Origin: Sinomonas atrocyanea
Lineage (GTDB): Bacteria > Actinomycetota > Actinomycetes > Actinomycetales > Micrococcaceae
Length of the DNA: 64,000 nucleotides
Direction of reading: 5' to 3'
Assembly (NCBI RefSeq): GCF_030812675.1
Contig: NZ_JAUSTE010000001.1
Location: 620,001 to 684,000 of the forward strand
The translations under genes were made by a program, and so were the position numbers. This document shows positions 30,693 through 40,050 of this stretch, piece after piece (within the stretch, counting starts at the first letter, position 1; each line of letters starts with the position of its first letter). The notes under the pieces are model-generated. The model saw only the letters and a program-made list of their open reading frames with translations. It did not search any database and was not told the DNA's origin.

Positions 30693-33044
30693 TCAGGCGA
30701 GGCAGCCGCCGTTGGCGATGGTCCCGTCGATCGAGGCGATCTGGGACTGGACGGCCGCGAGCTGCGACTGGAGGCCGGCCACCACGGTCTTCTGGAGGGC
30801 GATCGCGCCGGCCTTGCTGCCCTTCTGGGATTGGAGGTCCCGCAGGGTCGCCTGCGCCGCCGTGACCTGGGAGTCCAGGCTGACGGACTGCTGCTGGAGG
30901 GATGCGATCTGCTGCTCCGTGTCCGAGATCTGCTGGTTCAGCCCGTCCAGCTGGGTCAGGAGCGGGGCCACCTGGCTCTGCAGGGTCAGCACGCCCTGCT
31001 CGGCGGTGGCGATCCGCGCGTTCAGGTCCTTGAGCTGGGCCACGAGCGCGTCGCTGGCCGCGTTGAGCTGGGCGAGCTCGCTCTGCTTCGAGGCCACGGC
31101 CGCGTTGGCTTGGTCCACCGCAGCCTGGAGCGCCGGAAGCTGGCCCTGCAGCGTGGCGAGCTCGGCCTGCTTGTCAGTCACGGCCTGCTGTGCCGCTGCC
31201 AGGGCGTGGTTGGCGGCGGCCAGGTCGGACTGCTTCTGCGTGAGCACGCCCTGCTGCGCCGCGAGGTCCGTCAGGGCCGCGTCCCGGTTCTCGATCAGGC
31301 CCGGCAGCGCCGCCTCCAGGTTCGCGACCACCGTGGCTTGCGCGTCCACCGCGGCCTGCGCGGCGGCCGCGGCGTCCTGAAGCGTCCCCAGGTCCGTCTC
31401 GAGGCCCGCGAGCTCGGTCTGCTTCGACGCCACGGCCGCGTTCGCGGAGTCGAGGGAGGACTGCAGGGCGGGGAGCTGGCCCTGGAGGGTGGCGAGATCG
31501 GCCTGCTTGGAGGCCACCGCGGTGTTCGCGGAATCGAGGGCTGCCTGGAGCGGAGCGGCCTGCTGCTGGAGGGCGCTGCTGTTCTGCTGGGCCGTGAGCA
31601 GCTGGGAGTTGAGCGTGGAGACGTTCGCCTGCAGGGTGGCGAGGTCCCCCTGGAGCACCGCGATCTGGCCGCTGGTGGTGGTGATCTGGTTGTTCAGGCT
31701 GGCCAGCTGGGTCTGATCCTTGGCGAGCTGTGCCTGCGCGTCCAGCTTCTTCTTGGCATTGGAGGTCGACGGGTAGGAGTCGATGATGGCCTGCTGGGCG
31801 GCGATGTCGCTCTGCAGCTGGGTCTTCTGCTGCTGCAGGGAGGCGAGGGTGGCCTGGGCCGCGCTGAGCTCGGCCTGCTTGGCGGTCACCGCCTGCTGGG
31901 CGGCCGCGAGCTGGGTCTGGAGGTTCGCGATCGATGCCTGCGCATCGGCGATGGCCTTGGTGTTGGCGGCGACGGCGTCCGCAGCCCGCTGCGCGGCGGC
32001 CTGCAGCGCGGCGAGGTCCGTCTGGGCCTGCGCGATCTGGGACTTCTTGCCGGCGAGTGCGTCCGCGGCCTGCTGCGCGGTGGCCTGCAGCGAGGTCAGG
32101 TCCGTCTGGGCCTGGGCGATCTCGGCCTTCTTGGCGTCCACGGCGGCCGCTGCGTCGGCGGCGGCCTTCTGCTTCGCCGCGAGGTCCGCCTTGGCGTCTG
32201 AGACGGCCTGGAGCTGCGCGTCGAGCGTCGCCTGGGCCGTGTCCGCGACGCCCTGGAGCCGCGTCAGTTCGGCCTGGGCGGCCGCGACGGCCTGTTGGGC
32301 GGCCGTCACGTTCGAGGCTGCGGTCTGCGCCGCCGCCTCCAGGTCCGCGAGCTCGCCCGTCGCGGTATCGATCTGGGTCTGCTTCGCGGCGAGGGCTGAG
32401 GCGGCGTCGTCGGCGGTCTTCTGCAGGGCCGCGAGCTCGGTGTTCGCGACGGTGATCTCGGCGTTCTTGGCGTCGAGCGCGGACTGCGTGGTGCTGGCCT
32501 GGGTCTTCAGGTCGGCGGCTGCCGCCTGGGCCGTGGTGAGCTGCTCCTGCAGGGGTGCCAGCTGGGCCGTCACGTCGGCCTGCTGGGACTGGAGCGCCGC
32601 GAGGGCAGAGGTGGCCTTGTCGATCTGCTGCTGCGTGCTGCTCTGCTGGGCCGTGAGCGAGTCGAGGTTCGCCTGGGCGGTCTGGATCTGGCCGTCGAGC
32701 GCTGCGAGCTCGTCGTCAGCCTGCTTGATGGTCGCGTTCAGGCCGGCCATCTCGGTGGTGAGCGCGTCCGCCTGGCTCTGCAGCGTCGCCTTCTGCGTTT
32801 GGAGCGCCGCGATGGCGTCCGCGTTGCGCTTGGTGGCCGCCTTGAGGAGGTTCTCCTGGACGGTGCCGCGGTGCGCGAGCTGATTGACGACGCCGTTGCA
32901 GATCCCCGGCGTTTCAGCCGGCGGCGCGGCCTCGGCCGGCAGGCCCACGGCCACGAGGGCGCAGGTGATGCCCGGGACGAGGACGGCGGCCGAGAGGGCG
33001 CGCAGGCGAGACGTGGTTGGTCGGTTCATGGTGCGATGGCGCAC
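30693..33044 (-). CDS. Secreted giant coiled-coil protein
   Basis: About 783 aa. GTG 33044 is preferred because GGGGG lies 8 bp before it; ATG 33062 and ATG 33029 are alternatives. A signal peptide (basic start, hydrophobic core, cleavage near AEAA-PP) is followed by a short head with one Cys (ICNG). About 700 residues are then almost pure Ala/Gln/Leu heptad repeats with few charges and essentially no Pro, apart from a break at SYPSTSNAKKKL. Near-identical blocks recur (VASKQAELATLQGQLPALQ types). The end is a second Cys in NGGCLA. If continuous, the coil would be of the order of 100 nm long. No LPXTG anchor or lytic domain is seen. It may be a surface spacer or a polar scaffold; no family is assigned. 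Confidence 0.8.
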   Translation of the reverse strand: MRHRTMNRPTTSRLRALSAAVLVPGITCALVAVGLPAEAAPPAETPGICNGVVNQLAHRGTVQENLLKAATKRNADAIAALQTQKATLQSQADALTTEMAGLNATIKQADDELAALDGQIQTAQANLDSLTAQQSSTQQQIDKATSALAALQSQQADVTAQLAPLQEQLTTAQAAAADLKTQASTTQSALDAKNAEITVANTELAALQKTADDAASALAAKQTQIDTATGELADLEAAAQTAASNVTAAQQAVAAAQAELTRLQGVADTAQATLDAQLQAVSDAKADLAAKQKAAADAAAAVDAKKAEIAQAQTDLTSLQATAQQAADALAGKKSQIAQAQTDLAALQAAAQRAADAVAANTKAIADAQASIANLQTQLAAAQQAVTAKQAELSAAQATLASLQQQKTQLQSDIAAQQAIIDSYPSTSNAKKKLDAQAQLAKDQTQLASLNNQITTTSGQIAVLQGDLATLQANVSTLNSQLLTAQQNSSALQQQAAPLQAALDSANTAVASKQADLATLQGQLPALQSSLDSANAAVASKQTELAGLETDLGTLQDAAAAAQAAVDAQATVVANLEAALPGLIENRDAALTDLAAQQGVLTQKQSDLAAANHALAAAQQAVTDKQAELATLQGQLPALQAAVDQANAAVASKQSELAQLNAASDALVAQLKDLNARIATAEQGVLTLQSQVAPLLTQLDGLNQQISDTEQQIASLQQQSVSLDSQVTAAQATLRDLQSQKGSKAGAIALQKTVVAGLQSQLAAVQSQIASIDGTIANGGCLA

Positions 33045-33258
33045 GATGATTACCCCCTTCATCGTGATGTCAGGGGCATCCTTGCCCCCATGACGACGCT
33101 ATCGAGGAAGTGCGACCTCGGCACCACTTGTCTTTCGGGGTCGAGTACTCAATGTGGCCTCGGTGCGGTACTTGGAAACTACGTAGTCAAGAAAACGGCT
33201 ACGTGAATTCATCGGTCTGGGTAGAGACGACCACTGGAGCAGACTTAATCTGCTTCGC

Positions 33259-34500
33259 ATGGAATTCGCTCACGGGGGACCGGAAATCGACGTTGTCATT
33301 CCGGTGTACAATGAAGAAATTTCTCTTGCCTCCTCAGTTAGGAAACTTGCGGCCTACCTGACAGCGGAGGTGCGTGCCACGTGGCAGATCACGATCGCCG
33401 ACAACGCGAGCACCGATGGAACCCGGCTCATTGGAGAGTCCCTGGCTGCGGAGCTCGAAGACGTCACCTACATGAGGCTCGAGCAGAAGGGCCGCGGCCG
33501 CGCGCTCAAGCAAGCATGGCTGGCGTCGGACGCGGACGTCGTGGTGTACCTCGACGTCGACCTCTCCACGGACCTCGCAGCGCTACCACCGCTCATCGCC
33601 CCGCTCCTCTCGGGCCACTCCGACGTTTCGATCGGCACCCGACTCGACCGGACCTCCCGCGTGGTGCGTGGCCCCAAGCGCGAGTTCATCTCCCGCACCT
33701 ACAACACGATGCTCCGCAGTAGCCTGGGCGTCCAATTCTCGGACGCCCAGTGCGGATTCAAGGCCATGCGCAGGGACGCCGCCCGAGCGCTCCTGCCGCA
33801 CGTCGAAGATACAGGGTGGTTCTTCGACACAGAGCTCCTGGTCCTAGCTGAGCGTGCTGGCCTCCGGATCTATGAGGTCCCCGTAGACTGGACCGATGAC
33901 GCGTCCAGCACCGTCAACATCTTGCAGACGGCAGTGGATGACGTGCGTGGGATCATCCGGGTCGCCACGTCGCTTGCTTTTCACCGGCTTCCACTTGCCG
34001 CGGTCTACGCAGAGCTGGGCCGCCGCCCTCTCCAGCCGCCGCGTGCCCGGTCGTTCTTCGGACACGCTCTCAGGTTCGCCGCCGTGGGTATCGTTTCGAC
34101 GATCGCCTACGCCATGCTGTACCTCATGCTGCAGCCTGCTTTCGGTGCCCAATTAGCCAACTTCGGCGCGCTCCTCCTCACCGCTGTGCTCAACACCGCC
34201 GCCAACCGCCGCTTCACGTTCGGCATCCGGGGCCATAAGGACTACACGCTCCACCAGGTCCAAGGCCTGATCGTGTTCGGTCTCGCATGGGGCCTGACAT
34301 CGTCGTCGCTGCTGATCCTCCACGGCTTCGCGACGGCACCCGGCCCGACCGCTGAGCTCGCAACCCTCACGTCGGCGAACGCGTTGGCCACCCTTCTGCG
34401 CTTCGCGCTGCTGAAGTACTGGGTCTTCCGCGCTCACAAGACCGTGCGGAGTCCCATTCGCAAGCATGTCCTCGGAGCTCGCGCACTGGATTCAGTGTGA
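33259..34500 (+). CDS. Glycosyltransferase family 2 fused to a GtrA-like membrane domain
   Basis: 413 aa, ATG 33259. Residues about 10-235 are a dolichol-phosphate-sugar-synthase-like GT2: IDVVIPVYNEEISLASSV, IADNASTDGT, KGRGRALKQAWL, VVVYLDVDLSTDL (DxD), GTRLDRTSRVVRGPKREFISR, SDAQCGFKAMRRD. The C-terminal 150 residues have four hydrophobic helices and ANRRFTFG, the GtrA/DPMS flippase-like domain. It probably loads a sugar onto polyprenyl phosphate and helps flip it. The 214-bp gap upstream is divergent promoter space shared with the coiled-coil gene. Its stop overlaps the next start, so the product likely feeds the GT39 enzyme. Confidence 0.9.
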   Translation: MEFAHGGPEIDVVIPVYNEEISLASSVRKLAAYLTAEVRATWQITIADNASTDGTRLIGESLAAELEDVTYMRLEQKGRGRALKQAWLASDADVVVYLDVDLSTDLAALPPLIAPLLSGHSDVSIGTRLDRTSRVVRGPKREFISRTYNTMLRSSLGVQFSDAQCGFKAMRRDAARALLPHVEDTGWFFDTELLVLAERAGLRIYEVPVDWTDDASSTVNILQTAVDDVRGIIRVATSLAFHRLPLAAVYAELGRRPLQPPRARSFFGHALRFAAVGIVSTIAYAMLYLMLQPAFGAQLANFGALLLTAVLNTAANRRFTFGIRGHKDYTLHQVQGLIVFGLAWGLTSSSLLILHGFATAPGPTAELATLTSANALATLLRFALLKYWVFRAHKTVRSPIRKHVLGARALDSV

Positions 34501-36461
34501 GTGCGCTGAGCACGCTGGCAGCCAGCCTCAAGGCGCCGCGAGCCGTAGTGCGCAGTAGGTGGGAGACCGCCGCGCTCCTTGGTGGAACTGCGGTGCTGTA
34601 CCTGTGGAACCTCAGCATCAACGGATGGGCCAACGCGTTCTACTCGGCTGCCGCCTTCGCGGGCGCGGACAATCTCACTGCATTCTTCTTCGGCTCCTCT
34701 GACCCCTCCAACGGGATTTCGGTCGACAAGCCGCCGCTCGCCCTCTGGGTCATGAGCCTGAGCGTGAAGATCTTCGGATTGAACCCGTGGAGCATTCTCG
34801 TGCCTCAGGCCCTCATGGGAGTCGCTACCGTCTGGCTCGTCTACAGGATGGCCGCTCAGCACCTCGGGCACCGCTGGGGTCTTCTCGCTGGCGCGCTGAT
34901 GGCACTCATGCCTGTCTCCACCGCCGTGTTCCGCTACAACAACCCGGACGCATTGCTGACGCTGCTCATGACCTCGGCTGCCGCTGCCACCCTGGCAGCT
35001 ATCAGAACTCAGCGTCAGAGGCTCCTTGGCCTTGCTGGCGTGATGATCGGCGCGGGGTTTCTCACTAAGCAGCTCCAAGTGGCACTTGTGGCACCGGCTT
35101 TGCTCACGGCCGTACTGTGGCTAGGGCCTTGGTCTCTTCGTATCAGGCTGCGCGGGGTCTTCATAGCTCTCGGCGCCGCGGTAGCGACGGCGGGCAGCTG
35201 GCTCGCCGTCGCTACCCTGACGCCCCCGAGCTCGCGTCCGTTCATCGGGGGGACCCGGAACAACAGCTTCTGGGAGCTCACGCTGGGCTACAACGGCATG
35301 GACCGTCTCACAGGCCTTGACGCGGAGCGCACACAGCTGGGCAGCTTTTCTGGTTCAGGGGAGGCACTTCCTGCTGGGCCCATTCGATTTATCTACCCTC
35401 AGCTGGCTGCACAGGTCCTCTGGGTGCTCCCGCTGGCAGTCGCGGGTGTGGTCATGGCAGTCATGCTATGGAGGAGGGCGAGCCTGCGCGAGCGGAACTT
35501 CCTCATCATCAACGTGCTGTGGTTCATCTGCTCAAGCGCTGTACTCGCGTCCATGTCCGGCATCATGCACCCTTACTACGCCCTAAGCGTCGTCCCATCG
35601 GCGGCGTGTTTGGGGGCGACTGCCTTGAAACACCTGATTGAGCTACGGAGGCGCGGGCTCTTCCGCGTCCTGCTTGGAGTCTCGTTGGCGGCCACTCTGA
35701 TCTTCGACGATGCCAATGCTCTCCGCGCATCCGAGACGTTCCCGTGGTACTCGATAGCCACACTGCTAGTGGGCTCGCTTGCGATCGCTTGGGCCGTCCT
35801 TCCGCCCATCCGTGCCTTTGCTCCCGCGGGTGTGACGATGTGCCTCTGCCTGGTCCTCTTGGGCCCGCTCCTGTGGTCCGCGAGCACGGTTGCCAGTGCG
35901 CACGAAGGTGCGGCGCTTGCGGGCGGCCCGCCGCTCAACGGCTATAGGACCGACGATCCTGCCGATCCCCTGATGCATGGAAACACCACACCAGTGTTCG
36001 CCGCAACCATCTTTGGGGACGGGGTCGAGCCGGATGCAGTGCGCGATCTCAGGCTCGTGCCCGAAGGTAAGAGATGGCCGGGCGCCACCATCGGATCTGC
36101 TAGTGCGGCCCGGTATCAACTCGCAACCCAGCGAAGCGTCCTCGCAATCGGTGGGTTTGACGGAACCGACCCGTTCCCGACCCTCCGCGACTTTCAGAGC
36201 AAAGTGGAAGCTGGTCAGGTCGGCCTGCTCATCGTTGGCAACGTTCCACCGGCTGCGAGCCTCGGCCAAGGCGAGTCCGCGAAGATCCTCGCCTGGGTGA
36301 AGACAGCGTACCGTTGCGAACCCGCAGGGCATGCCTGCGTCTACCACCTCCAGCCTCCCCACAAACAAAACGACGAGGCCCGCCCCACTGTAGTGGGACG
36401 GGCCGCCGGAAGGGCTGGGATCAGCGCTTCGAGTACTGCGGAGCGCGGCGGGCCTTCTTGA
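34497..36461 (+). CDS. GT39/ArnT-like membrane glycosyltransferase
   Basis: 654 aa, GTG start at 34497 overlapping the upstream stop (GTGA). It has about eleven to thirteen membrane helices. The first extracytoplasmic loop has [26 protein letters not shown] and [12 protein letters not shown], the D-K-P-P signature of ArnT/PMT-type enzymes. It also has [13 protein letters not shown] and a soluble C-terminal domain. It should use the polyprenyl-linked sugar made by the overlapping GT2-GtrA protein to glycosylate a wall component or protein. The last 41 bp overlap the 3' end of convergent rpsI. Its final codons run through the rpsI terminator hairpin, so its native C-terminus may be an extension of the family's usual end. 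Confidence 0.9.
   Translation: MSALSTLAASLKAPRAVVRSRWETAALLGGTAVLYLWNLSINGWANAFYSAAAFAGADNLTAFFFGSSDPSNGISVDKPPLALWVMSLSVKIFGLNPWSILVPQALMGVATVWLVYRMAAQHLGHRWGLLAGALMALMPVSTAVFRYNNPDALLTLLMTSAAAATLAAIRTQRQRLLGLAGVMIGAGFLTKQLQVALVAPALLTAVLWLGPWSLRIRLRGVFIALGAAVATAGSWLAVATLTPPSSRPFIGGTRNNSFWELTLGYNGMDRLTGLDAERTQLGSFSGSGEALPAGPIRFIYPQLAAQVLWVLPLAVAGVVMAVMLWRRASLRERNFLIINVLWFICSSAVLASMSGIMHPYYALSVVPSAACLGATALKHLIELRRRGLFRVLLGVSLAATLIFDDANALRASETFPWYSIATLLVGSLAIAWAVLPPIRAFAPAGVTMCLCLVLLGPLLWSASTVASAHEGAALAGGPPLNGYRTDDPADPLMHGNTTPVFAATIFGDGVEPDAVRDLRLVPEGKRWPGATIGSASAARYQLATQRSVLAIGGFDGTDPFPTLRDFQSKVEAGQVGLLIVGNVPPAASLGQGESAKILAWVKTAYRCEPAGHACVYHLQPPHKQNDEARPTVVGRAAGRAGISASSTAERGGPS
36361..36404 (-). 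terminator. rplM-rpsI terminator, inside the 3' end of the GT39 gene
   Basis: On the minus strand a 13-bp stem (36404-36392 with 36389-36377, one U/G wobble, 2-base gap at the tip) is followed by the U-rich TTTTGTTTGT. It is 17 bp past the rpsI stop. The wobble pairs only in the minus-strand transcript, which supports that direction. Confidence 0.85.
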
Positions 36462-36921
36462 GACCGGCCTTCTTGCGCTCGACCACGCGGGCATCGCGGG
36501 TCAGGAAGCCGGCCTTCTTCAGGGCCGGACGGTTGTTCTCGACGTCGATCTCGTTGAGCGCGCGCGAGACACCGAGGCGGACAGCGCCGGCCTGGCCGGA
36601 GGGGCCACCACCGTGGATGCGGACGATCACGTCGTAGGCACCCTCGAGGTCGAGGAGCTTGAACGGGTCGTTCACCTCCTGCTGGTGCAGCTTGTTCGGG
36701 AAGTAGTTCTCGAGCGTGCGGCCGTTGATGGTCCACTGGCCGGAGCCGGGGACGACGCGGACGCGGGCCACGGCCTCCTTGCGGCGGCCGACGGCCGCAC
36801 CGGCGACAGTGAGGGCCGGGCGCTCGCGCTGGGCGGTCTCGGCCGCGGCCGGGGCGCTCTCGGAGGTGTAGCTGGTGAGGTTCTCCTCAGCCGCGGTGTT
36901 CAGCTCTTCGTTCTGAGCCAC
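36421..36921 (-). CDS. rpsI: 30S ribosomal protein S9
   Basis: 166 aa with GTG start at 36921 behind AAGGAGAACACT. An actinobacterial acidic/Ala N-terminal extension (about 40 residues) precedes the S9 fold: [43 protein letters not shown] and the C-terminal [17 protein letters not shown], whose last residues reach the P-site tRNA. It follows rplM by 38 bp in the usual order. Confidence 0.97.
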   Translation of the reverse strand: MAQNEELNTAAEENLTSYTSESAPAAAETAQRERPALTVAGAAVGRRKEAVARVRVVPGSGQWTINGRTLENYFPNKLHQQEVNDPFKLLDLEGAYDVIVRIHGGGPSGQAGAVRLGVSRALNEIDVENNRPALKKAGFLTRDARVVERKKAGLKKARRAPQYSKR

Positions 36922-36959
36922 AGTGTTCTCCTTGATGAATTCTTGAGTAGTGGCCAGGA

Positions 36960-37403
36960 CTACTGGGCAACCTGGTTGATCTCGAAGGTCTTGGGCTGCT
37001 GGGCAGCGTGCGGGTGGTTCGGGCCCGCGTAGACCTTGAGCTTGGACAGCTGCTGGGCGGCCAGCTTGTTCTTCGGGAGCATGCCCTTGACGGCCTTCTC
37101 CACGGCGCGGACCGGGTTCTTCTCGAGCAGCTCGGCGTAGGTCACGCTCGTGAGGCCGCCCGGGAAGCCCGAGTGGCGGTAGGCGCGCTTCTGCTGGAGC
37201 TTGGCGCCGGTGAGGGCCACCTTGTCCGCGTTGATGATGATGACGAAATCGCCCATGTCCATGTGGGACGCAAAGGTCGGCTTGTGCTTCCCGCGCAGCA
37301 GCGTTGCGGTCTGGCTGGCAAGACGACCCAGAACGACGTCGGTGGCGTCGATGACGTGCCACTGACGGTCGGCGTCGCCGGGCTTCGGAGTGTACGTACG
37401 CAC
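36960..37403 (-). CDS. rplM: 50S ribosomal protein L13
   Basis: 147 aa with GTG start at 37403, GAAGG upstream. Signature stretches are [60 protein letters not shown] and [22 protein letters not shown]. First gene of the rplM-rpsI operon. Normal length. Confidence 0.97.
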   Translation of the reverse strand: MRTYTPKPGDADRQWHVIDATDVVLGRLASQTATLLRGKHKPTFASHMDMGDFVIIINADKVALTGAKLQQKRAYRHSGFPGGLTSVTYAELLEKNPVRAVEKAVKGMLPKNKLAAQQLSKLKVYAGPNHPHAAQQPKTFEINQVAQ

Positions 37404-37797
37404 AGTTATTGCCTTCGTTTCTTGGTCTGGTGGGATGCCGGTGAGATACACCCCGTGCTTCGGTGCGCTACCGGACCAGAGGTGAGGGCTCCCAGACCAG
37501 TTATCCCTTGCATCTCGAATGCGCCCGGAAGCTGGCGTCCTGCAACTGGACACTCCCGAGGCGCGTTCCATCGAGTCAGGACACGCACAACGACTATCAA
37601 GACTATCCCGGCGCGGCGTGCCGGGTCAAAGCGGGCCATCTGGTGCCTCCGGAGGGGCCCTTCCGAGGTGTACTCACCCGCCGAAGTGGACGTGTCCATC
37701 GCGCAAGTAGCCCGGAGGTTCGCCACTGAGTACTCCCCACGGGGTGCGGCGGGTGGGCGGCAGGTACATCGCCGAGCGGAGCAGGGGTATTCAGACG

Positions 37798-37826
37798 TTG
37801 TCAAAACACTCGTATTTACGTATCAA
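37798..37826 (+). promoter_or_regulatory. Candidate promoter of Tad cluster 1 in a 543-bp divergent gap
   Basis: The gap 37404-37946 between rplM and the first pilin holds no recognisable gene. Within it TTGTCA (37798-37803), a 17-bp spacer and TATCAA (37821-37826) form a plausible plus-strand promoter in a conspicuously AT-rich stretch, about 120 bp before the first pilin. The rplM promoter must lie in the same gap but is not clear. Confidence 0.35.
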
Positions 37827-37946
37827 CCCTTATGGTGCCGGCCTCCTGGAGGTGGGAGATTTGTGGCACGGGCAGGAATACCGGGGGTGGCCCGACACAA
37901 AGACCCCTTTTTACAAAATGCTCCATCTCATGAAAAGGACATCGCC

Positions 37947-38135
37947 ATGGAAAAGGTCTTCATCTCCGTTCTCGCCTTCTGGAACGGCATTGTGAACGAC
38001 GAGAAGGAAAAGGGAGCGACGGCCGTTGAATACGGACTTCTGGTCGCTCTCATCGCCGCGGTCATCATCGGCACGGTCGTGACGCTCGGCGGCCAGATCA
38101 ACAGCGCCTTCCAGACCATCTCCACCAAGCTCTGA
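37947..38135 (+). CDS. Flp-family type IVb pilin (cluster 1, first copy)
   Basis: 62 aa, ATG 37947 behind AAGGA. A short charged leader ends at the prepilin peptidase motif G-ATAVEYG (cleavage after Gly), followed by one hydrophobic helix (LLVALIAAVIIGTVVTLGG) and a short Gln/Asn/Ser-rich end. These are the features of Flp major pilins, which polymerise into thin adhesive pili after cleavage. The mature part is almost identical to that of the next gene. Confidence 0.93.
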   Translation: MEKVFISVLAFWNGIVNDEKEKGATAVEYGLLVALIAAVIIGTVVTLGGQINSAFQTISTKL

Positions 38136-38174
38136 CGCTGCCGGCGCCGGACGCTCGAAAGGACACGGATCATC

Positions 38175-38363
38175 GTGAACCAGCTCGTGACTTCTCTGCT
38201 CGTCCTCTGGAACGACCTGACCCGAGACGGTCGAGAGAAGGGTGCGACCGCGGTCGAGTACGGCCTCCTGGTCGCGCTCATCGCCGCAGTCATCATCGGG
38301 ACTGTCGTCACTCTGGGGGGCCAGATCAACTCGGCGTTCACCACCATCAGCAGTCAGCTCTGA
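38175..38363 (+). CDS. Flp-family type IVb pilin (cluster 1, second copy)
   Basis: 62 aa, GTG start at 38175 behind GAAAGGA. Same layout as the first copy: leader, G-ATAVEYG cleavage site, identical helix, and INSAFTTISSQL against INSAFQTISTKL. Leaders differ, so cleavage products are nearly the same protein. It ends before a long hairpin. Confidence 0.92.
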   Translation: MNQLVTSLLVLWNDLTRDGREKGATAVEYGLLVALIAAVIIGTVVTLGGQINSAFTTISSQL

Positions 38364-38392
38364 CGGCACTCAGCACCATCGGTGTTGCCCTC

Positions 38393-38432
38393 CCCGGTTC
38401 GTGGACGCCGGACACGGCGTCCACGAACCGGG
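38393..38432 (+). terminator. Perfect 17-bp hairpin between pilin genes
   Basis: Arms 38393-38409 and 38416-38432 pair without mismatch around the loop GGACAC. It follows the second pilin and precedes the third. No T-tract follows, so it may be a partial terminator or an mRNA-stabilising end that keeps major pilin transcript above that of the machinery genes. Confidence 0.65.
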
Positions 38433-38468
38433 AAATCCAAGACGCACGACCCTTCCCAAGGAGGAGCG

Positions 38469-38612
38469 ATGGCCGAGAGCCGACAGCGAGGCGCAACGTC
38501 AGTCGAGTACAGCCTCCTGGTCTTCCTAATCGCCTCGGCGATCTTCGGCGCCGTGGCCCTGATCGGCCCAGCGCTCGTTCCTGGCTTCCAGACCGTGGTG
38601 AGCGGGTTGTGA
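38469..38612 (+). CDS. Flp-like minor pilin (cluster 1, third)
   Basis: 47 aa from ATG 38469 with a strong AAGGAGGAG; upstream in-frame starts lie in the hairpin and are unlikely. A six-residue leader, then RGATSVEYS as cleavage motif, helix LLVFLIASAIFGAVALIG and a short end. It diverges from the two major pilins and lacks their C-terminal Gln/Ser block, so a minor pilin role is likely. Confidence 0.8.
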   Translation: MAESRQRGATSVEYSLLVFLIASAIFGAVALIGPALVPGFQTVVSGL

Positions 38613-38615
38613 ACG

Positions 38616-38993
38616 ATGAAAGAGACTTCTCACCGCCGTGAACGAGGCGCCGTGGCCGTCGAGTTCGCCCTCGTCCTGCCCCTGCTCCTCGGCCTCGTTC
38701 TAGGCATCGTGGAGTTTGGGCGCATCTACAACGCCCAGGTCCTCGCGACCAACGCGGCCCGAGAAGCCGCCCGAACGGTGGCTATCGGGAACAGCCAGAG
38801 TCAGGCGATCACCAACGCCCAGAGCGTCGCTCCCGGCTACACCATCTCCGTGACCGTGCCGACGAGCTGTACCCCGGGAACCGAGGTCCAAGCGACAGTC
38901 ACCACCAATGTCCAGACAGTATCCGGCACATGGTTCGGGCTGCCCAATCCGGTCAACGTGAACGGGACAGGAGCCATGCGATGCAACGGCTGA
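38616..38993 (+). CDS. TadE-like pseudopilin (cluster 1)
   Basis: 125 aa. RERGAVAVEFALVLPLLLGLVLGIVEFGRIYNAQ is split by the G-AVAVEF processing site and one membrane helix; an extracytoplasmic domain of about 80 residues with two Cys follows. This is the TadE layout; such pseudopilins help build or tip Flp pili. Starts 3 bp after the minor pilin stop. Confidence 0.88.
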   Translation: MKETSHRRERGAVAVEFALVLPLLLGLVLGIVEFGRIYNAQVLATNAAREAARTVAIGNSQSQAITNAQSVAPGYTISVTVPTSCTPGTEVQATVTTNVQTVSGTWFGLPNPVNVNGTGAMRCNG

Positions 38994-40027
38994 TACGGCG
39001 CTCGCAACGTGGCCACGACGAACGTGGGGCCGCAGCCATACTGGTCGTCGTCCTAGCGTTCGTCCTCGTGGGCATGGCATCCTTCGCGGTCGACACAGGC
39101 CTGATGGTCTCGACGAAGGCCCAGCTCCAAAACGGAGCGGACGCCTCGGCGCTTGCCCTCGCCCAGTACTGCTCCGTGAACGCTCCGACGAGCTGCAGCA
39201 CTGCCTACGACGCGACCTTGGCGCCCCTGTACACAAAGGACAGCTCCTTGGACGGGTCCGCTCAGGTTCAAGGAATCACCTGGCCGTCAGCGGGCCAGGT
39301 GGCCGTGACGACGACGACCCCGCCCGCGGGACTGAAACTGATCCTCGGCGGGATCTTCGGCACTCCTTCGGTCCAAGTCACGGCCAGCGCCACCGCGAGG
39401 TGGGGCGCTCCCGGCTACGGCAAGAGCTTCCCGCTCGCACTCTCCGCAAACTGCTGGGACCTGACCCCGACAACCAAGGTGGGCGTCGTTCAGACCTTCG
39501 AGTACAAGCCCGGTCAGACATGTACGAGCCCTTCAGGCTCAAGCGGTCCCGGCGGCTGGGGATGGCTAGTGCCAGACAGCGGAACCTGCCAGACGACCAC
39601 CACCGCAGGCACTGTGGTCACGGGAGCCTCCGATCCAGGGAACAACTTTCCGAACGCCACATATTGCTCACCGGTCCTCACGAGCTGGGTCAACACGATT
39701 ACCGCCGGCAACGAACAAGACGTTACGTTCCCGGTCTTCACCTCGACGACCGGTTCGGGCAACAACATGACCTACGCCATCTCCGGCTACGCGACGCTCC
39801 AGATCTACGGCTGGAAGCTTCAGCAAGGAAACAACAGTGCGCCCGGAGCCTTCCGCAATCAGGCCAGCGACCTCGCGGCCCAGGGCCTGAGCACGAACCT
39901 CGCTTGCAGCGGTGGCGTTGACCGCTGCGTGATCGGCCGATTCATCAGGTTCGACATCACCGACCCCAACATCGGCGGCAGCGGCGGAACCGACTACGGA
40001 TCTACCTCCGTGAAGCTCATCAAATAA
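38981..40027 (+). CDS. TadG-like pilus assembly protein (cluster 1)
   Basis: 348 aa from ATG 38981, overlapping tadE by 13 bp, with AGGAG before it. ERGAAAILVVVLAFVLVGMASFAVDTGLM gives the Tad/TadE-like N-terminal helix, followed by STKAQLQNGADASALALAQ, the hallmark of the Flp pilus assembly TadG N-terminal family. The rest is a large Ser/Thr/Gly-rich extracytoplasmic domain with several Cys. It lacks an obvious VWA MIDAS motif. A closely similar protein is in cluster 2. Confidence 0.82.
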   Translation: MQRLIRRSQRGHDERGAAAILVVVLAFVLVGMASFAVDTGLMVSTKAQLQNGADASALALAQYCSVNAPTSCSTAYDATLAPLYTKDSSLDGSAQVQGITWPSAGQVAVTTTTPPAGLKLILGGIFGTPSVQVTASATARWGAPGYGKSFPLALSANCWDLTPTTKVGVVQTFEYKPGQTCTSPSGSSGPGGWGWLVPDSGTCQTTTTAGTVVTGASDPGNNFPNATYCSPVLTSWVNTITAGNEQDVTFPVFTSTTGSGNNMTYAISGYATLQIYGWKLQQGNNSAPGAFRNQASDLAAQGLSTNLACSGGVDRCVIGRFIRFDITDPNIGGSGGTDYGSTSVKLIK

Positions 40028-40050
40028 GCAAAGCAGGAAAGGGGATTCCC

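Noticed and set aside
30666-32201. A long plus-strand frame opposite the coiled-coil gene
   Set aside because: It is rich in Leu/Gly/Arg repeats only because it is the complement of Ala/Gln heptads; it has no start context.
37404-37797. Several short open frames between rplM and the pilins
   Set aside because: No ribosome-binding sites, no recognisable protein features, and mutual overlap; treated as promoter space.
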